NCBI GenBank assembly: GCA_017629415.1
Contig: JAGBXG010000439.1
Location: forward strand, 1 to 16,465
Source of the DNA: Pseudomonadota bacterium
Lineage (GTDB): Bacteria; Myxococcota; Bradymonadia; UBA4248
Reading direction: 5' to 3'
DNA: 16,465 nucleotides
Position numbers and translations under genes: made by a program. This document shows, piece after piece, positions 13,720 through 16,465 of this stretch. Position 1 is the first letter of the stretch, and each line of letters begins with the position of its first letter. The notes beneath the pieces are model-generated. The model had not been told where the DNA came from, did no database searches, and worked only from the letters and a program-made list of their open reading frames with translations.

Positions 13720-13860
13720 TCGGCGCTTTTTGCGCGGCGTATTGAGCCCTCGGGGCGAAATAGACGCGCAACGCAAGGCGTATGACGGCCACTCAAGGCC
13801 GGCATAGCCGCGCAAATACGCACCTACCCCCCAATGCAGGGCTTCGCCCCGCAACGCCCC
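13702..13860. repeat. GC-rich palindromic intergenic repeat, family B, copy 2 (long form)
   Basis: Opens with AGGGGGGCAATGCCCCCCT, then CGGCGCTTTTTGCGCG; after an inserted 70-80 bases it resumes with GCGCAAATACGCACCTACCC, CCAATGC, and ends CCCCGCAACGCCCC (13847-13860). The order and ends equal those of 7552-7634. The insert contains its own inverted repeats (for example GACGGCC...GGCCGGC near 13786-13803). Again it lies between two convergent genes. Confidence 0.7.
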
Positions 13861-13905
13861 ATCAAAATTCCCCCATATTTCCCCCTTTAATACACAATTC
13901 CTGCA

Positions 13906-15672
13906 TTACTCACAGTCAATCGGGCCATACTCGTAATCCTGAATCTTCATCTCGCCAAACGTCAAAACACTGTTGTGCCCCGTGCCAAGTTTCTTGTGAA
14001 CCTCATAAACCGCACCGCCAATTTTGGTGCCGTCGCCAGGACCCGTTTCATAACCTGCGGCTGCCACAACAGCTTTGCCCGTCACAGGATTCACCACCAA
14101 AAAACGTGTACCCGGTGTGGGTTTGCTTTTGCTCGTCCAGTACATGCAGACATAATAAGCCTCAGCCTTCCAGGGAATCGCCTTGCCCGTGCTGCCCTGA
14201 CCATATTCACAGTCACCTTCACCTGCAGGACACCACTCATTGCCATAATTATCAATGCCGGTAAACTCAGCTGACTTCTTCTTGTGCTCAGCAAGCCCTT
14301 CATTAATCGTACTCGGCCACCAGCTGCTGCCGCCATTGCGCTTCTGATCCTCATCCGTCACCATGTGCGCTTCCTGTACAACCTTGCCCGTCGCAGGCAT
14401 GTTGATCTGACTCGGCGAATTGATGCGGTTCATCACACCCTTCTTCAAACCGCATTTCCCCGAATCCGGCAAAAACGTGATCTTCAGGTTATAAGCACCG
14501 GCATTGGCATCCTTCGAATAAGTATCCACCACGACATAATAAACACCCGCCGCATCCGCATGATGACTCACGCCTGTGTTGCTGCGCGCAAGGCACTTGT
14601 TCGAATCTAATGCCGAAAGCAGATGAACGTCAACATCACCACTTGACGGTTCCGTCGTGCCAACAATAATCGTGCCCGGCTCATCCACCTTGAAAATATA
14701 AGCATTCTCAGGACCTGCTTCACTCACGCTCGAATCACAGCTGTAACTGCTGAACTTCTTCACGCCATTTTTGGTATTACCAGCAATCGGATTCTTGAAA
14801 TCTGTCACCACAACCGGACAGCCAGACCCCGTGCATGCAGGTACCCATGCCAAAGGATTCTCTTTGCACTGGCCATTGGCACAACCATAATCACATTTCT
14901 GATCTCCACCCCACTCCATACAACCATCACTGTTATAATCTCCACAAGTCACAACAGCATTCGCCCCCGCGTTACATTGTACGGCACCCTTAGAAGTGCA
15001 AACATCAGAACAAACTGGCGGCTTGGCAATACATTCACCGTCAGAACACATCTTGTCACTGCCGCAAGATGTCACCGCAGTCCACTCTTTGCAGCCATCG
15101 CCATTCGTATCCTTGCATTCACGCCAGCCATCCGCATCCGCACAAGCTCGAGTCCCCGAACACGTGTCCGTACATGTCTCCTCTGGAGGCGCCAACTCAC
15201 ATCCCCCAGCTACACATATCTTCCCACTCCCACAGGCAACGCGGCTGGACCATATCGTACAATCGGAAATTTCATCCTGAATACACATGCGATAACCATC
15301 TTCACCCGCACATTCTACCGTATTCAGATCACATGTATCCGTACACGGACCAGCTTCAGCACAATCCTTACTGCCGCCATCACAACCATGATCACACGGC
15401 GTAGGTTCCGACCACTCAAGACATGTATCCTCATCAAAAAATCCGCAAGTGTAGGTCTTGCCACTCTCACACTTGGTCTCGTTTTTATCCGTACACTCAT
15501 CATCACAAGACTCAATAGAAGGAGAATCTCCTCCCTCACTGTCATCCGGTGTCTCTGAATTGCCGGGCACATCCGTATCATCATCAGGCAAAACCACTAA
15601 TGCACCCTCACCAGAACAGCCCGAAACAAACAAAAATGCAAACAAACAAGATAAAAAACGATGCTGCTTCAT
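13906..15672 (-). CDS. Lipoprotein with four Cys-rich repeats, PPC-like domain and C-terminal double-psi-barrel-like region
   Basis: 588 residues. ATG at 15672 with GGGAG about 9 bases upstream. Lipobox LFVSGC (Cys19), then an acidic Asp/Ser/Pro linker. Residues about 54-290 hold four repeats of about 50 residues: C-x2/3-C, C, C, then C-x2-W, C, and C-x2-GC or equivalent; they differ from the repeats of the 5572 lipoprotein by the conserved Trp but share the final CDYGCANGQC form. Residues about 312-400 resemble the bacterial pre-peptidase C-terminal (PPC) domain: AYIFKVDEPGTIIV, GDVDVHLL, AGVYYVVVDTYS, GAYNLKITF. The last 180 residues include RFLVVNPVTGKAVVAAA and GDGTKIGGAVYEV, which recall double-psi beta-barrel proteins; this is tentative. 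Probably surface anchored. It has its own promoter (15738-15766) and terminator (13683-13719). Confidence 0.87.
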   Translation of the reverse strand: MKQHRFLSCLFAFLFVSGCSGEGALVVLPDDDTDVPGNSETPDDSEGGDSPSIESCDDECTDKNETKCESGKTYTCGFFDEDTCLEWSEPTPCDHGCDGGSKDCAEAGPCTDTCDLNTVECAGEDGYRMCIQDEISDCTIWSSRVACGSGKICVAGGCELAPPEETCTDTCSGTRACADADGWRECKDTNGDGCKEWTAVTSCGSDKMCSDGECIAKPPVCSDVCTSKGAVQCNAGANAVVTCGDYNSDGCMEWGGDQKCDYGCANGQCKENPLAWVPACTGSGCPVVVTDFKNPIAGNTKNGVKKFSSYSCDSSVSEAGPENAYIFKVDEPGTIIVGTTEPSSGDVDVHLLSALDSNKCLARSNTGVSHHADAAGVYYVVVDTYSKDANAGAYNLKITFLPDSGKCGLKKGVMNRINSPSQINMPATGKVVQEAHMVTDEDQKRNGGSSWWPSTINEGLAEHKKKSAEFTGIDNYGNEWCPAGEGDCEYGQGSTGKAIPWKAEAYYVCMYWTSKSKPTPGTRFLVVNPVTGKAVVAAAGYETGPGDGTKIGGAVYEVHKKLGTGHNSVLTFGEMKIQDYEYGPIDCE

Positions 15673-15737
15673 GACCCAATCTCCCTATGACAAATATTTC
15701 AGAAAGCAATCTACATCACACACTGCTCACCTTCGCA

Positions 15738-15766
15738 ATCATACCACGACACCCATGCTTCGTAAA
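15738..15766 (-). promoter_or_regulatory. Predicted sigma70-type promoter of the four-repeat lipoprotein
   Basis: On the minus strand, -35 TTTACG (15766-15761, 4 of 6) and -10 TATGAT (15743-15738, 5 of 6) are spaced by 17 bases. The leader would be about 60 bases to the ATG at 15672. Confidence 0.55.
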
Positions 15767-15787
15767 CGAACTGAAATCTTCTGCTTT

Positions 15788-15816
15788 TTGCAATCCCTTG
15801 AAATAATTTAGAAAAT
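15788..15816 (+). promoter_or_regulatory. Weak candidate promoter of the TetR-family gene
   Basis: TTGCAA (15788-15793) and GAAAAT (15811-15816) with 17-base spacing, each 4 of 6. It is back-to-back with the lipoprotein promoter. GTGA/TCAC (15871-15883) is the only short dyad noted near the start and is too small to call an operator. Confidence 0.25.
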
Positions 15817-15909
15817 ACAATGGTTTAATCAAATGGCGGAATTGTCTTAACAAAACATTAACGCCACTCTCGTGACAAACTCACACTTTTCACACTTGGA
15901 ATATTCATC

Positions 15910-16465
15910 ATGAATAAAGAAACCAGAGAAGAAAGAATTTTATCCACTGCTCGAGAACACTTCTCAATGTGTGGCTACTACGGCGCACGCATGGATACCA
16001 TCGCTTCCGAATCCAAAATTAATAAACGCATCGTCTACGAATTCTGCCACACCAAAGAAGAACTCTATATGATGGTGCTCAGTGATGTCTCCAGAAATAC
16101 TGCAAAAATTTTCGATGAATGGTTCGAAACCATCTCTCAAAATACCCCAAATGCCCTCTATGCAGGCATCATTGATACACTCGAAAATAACCCCATTTTT
16201 ATCAGATTATGGGCTTGGGAACGACTGGCCACCACCATTCACGGACCACGAATCCTGGAAACATGCTCCAGTGTATTTGAAAAAATCAGAACACGTATTC
16301 GAACACAAAATCCCAGCATCTCAGACGAACAATTCGAAGCCGTCGAAGCTCTCTGCCATGGCTATTTACTCACATCTGCCATGTACATGAGATGTGATCC
16401 CGAAAACGACATCGCCGAAACATCTGAAAACTCAAGCCTGGCATGCCGACGACTCGAAACAACAA
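15910..16465 (+). CDS. TetR/AcrR-family transcriptional regulator, partial at right edge
   Basis: Open from ATG 15910 to the window end, 185 complete codons without a stop, so only the last few residues of a typical 190-210 residue regulator should be missing. The N-terminal 50 residues are a TetR DNA-binding domain: RILSTAREHFSMCGYYGARM, then DTIASESKINKRIVYEFCHT (recognition helix) and KEELYMMVL. The C-terminal helical ligand domain shows IFIRLWAWERLA and ALCHGYLLTSAMYM. The ribosome site is weak (GGAATATTCATC). It is divergent from the four-repeat lipoprotein across 237 bases; it could regulate that gene, itself, or genes beyond the edge. Ligand unknown. Confidence 0.93.
   Translation, partial: MNKETREERILSTAREHFSMCGYYGARMDTIASESKINKRIVYEFCHTKEELYMMVLSDVSRNTAKIFDEWFETISQNTPNALYAGIIDTLENNPIFIRLWAWERLATTIHGPRILETCSSVFEKIRTRIRTQNPSISDEQFEAVEALCHGYLLTSAMYMRCDPENDIAETSENSSLACRRLETT

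Noticed and set aside
14977..15558. 193-codon plus-strand open frame
   Set aside because: Antisense shadow of the Cys-repeat lipoprotein; its Thr/Arg/Ile-rich composition mirrors the regular Cys codons on the other strand.
1..16465. Mobile-element, phage, toxin-antitoxin or defence-system island
   Set aside because: No transposase, integrase, phage structural, nuclease, helicase or toxin signature was found in any frame with credible coding character.

Overview
The window looks like chromosomal DNA of an uncultured, moderate-GC member of the Myxococcota / former Deltaproteobacteria. This is an inference from protein architecture only: a zinc-ribbon + GYF + TPR membrane protein, several lipoproteins including two with tandem cysteine-rich repeats, a thimet-type M3 peptidase carried as a lipoprotein, and a nucleoside kinase with a CRP-like N-terminal domain. 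There is no rRNA, tRNA, CRISPR, phage or transposase gene, so placement rests on weak evidence.

Layout. 1-1389 (minus): N-terminal two thirds of an M3 oligopeptidase lipoprotein, cut by the left edge just before its zinc site. 1390-1665: divergent control region with three inverted repeats. 1666-2802 (plus): zinc-ribbon/GYF/TM/TPR protein, ended by a clear intrinsic terminator. 2889-4970 (plus): CRP-like + TGS + uridine-kinase-like fusion. 4981-5168: GC-rich composite repeat (family A, copy 1). 5326-5571: promoter and a leader with four successive hairpins. 5572-7518 (plus): lipoprotein with eight Cys-rich repeats. 7552-7634: repeat family B, copy 1. 8552-7672 (minus): two-gene operon of a YfcE-type metallophosphoesterase and a DUF486 membrane protein with overlapping stop/start. 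8722-8968: repeat family A, copy 2, with an extra hairpin unit. 9103-12675 (plus): 1190-residue two-TM protein with a degenerate histidine-kinase-like cytoplasmic part and a large extracytoplasmic cadherin/Ig-like part, followed after 9 bases by GDP-L-fucose synthase (12685-13617). 13683-13860: terminator for the minus strand and repeat family B, copy 2. 13906-15672 (minus): lipoprotein with four Cys-rich repeats, a PPC-like domain and a possible double-psi barrel. 15910-right edge (plus): TetR-family regulator, truncated by the window.

How it fits together. At least five products are built for the cell envelope or surface: three lipoproteins, the ZnR/GYF/TPR membrane protein and the large receptor-like protein. 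The receptor-like gene and fcl form a probable operon, which suggests a link between a surface sensor and fucosylated polysaccharide. The best candidates for something undescribed are the receptor-like degenerate kinase, the hairpin-array leader before the eight-repeat lipoprotein, and the two families of palindromic intergenic repeats.
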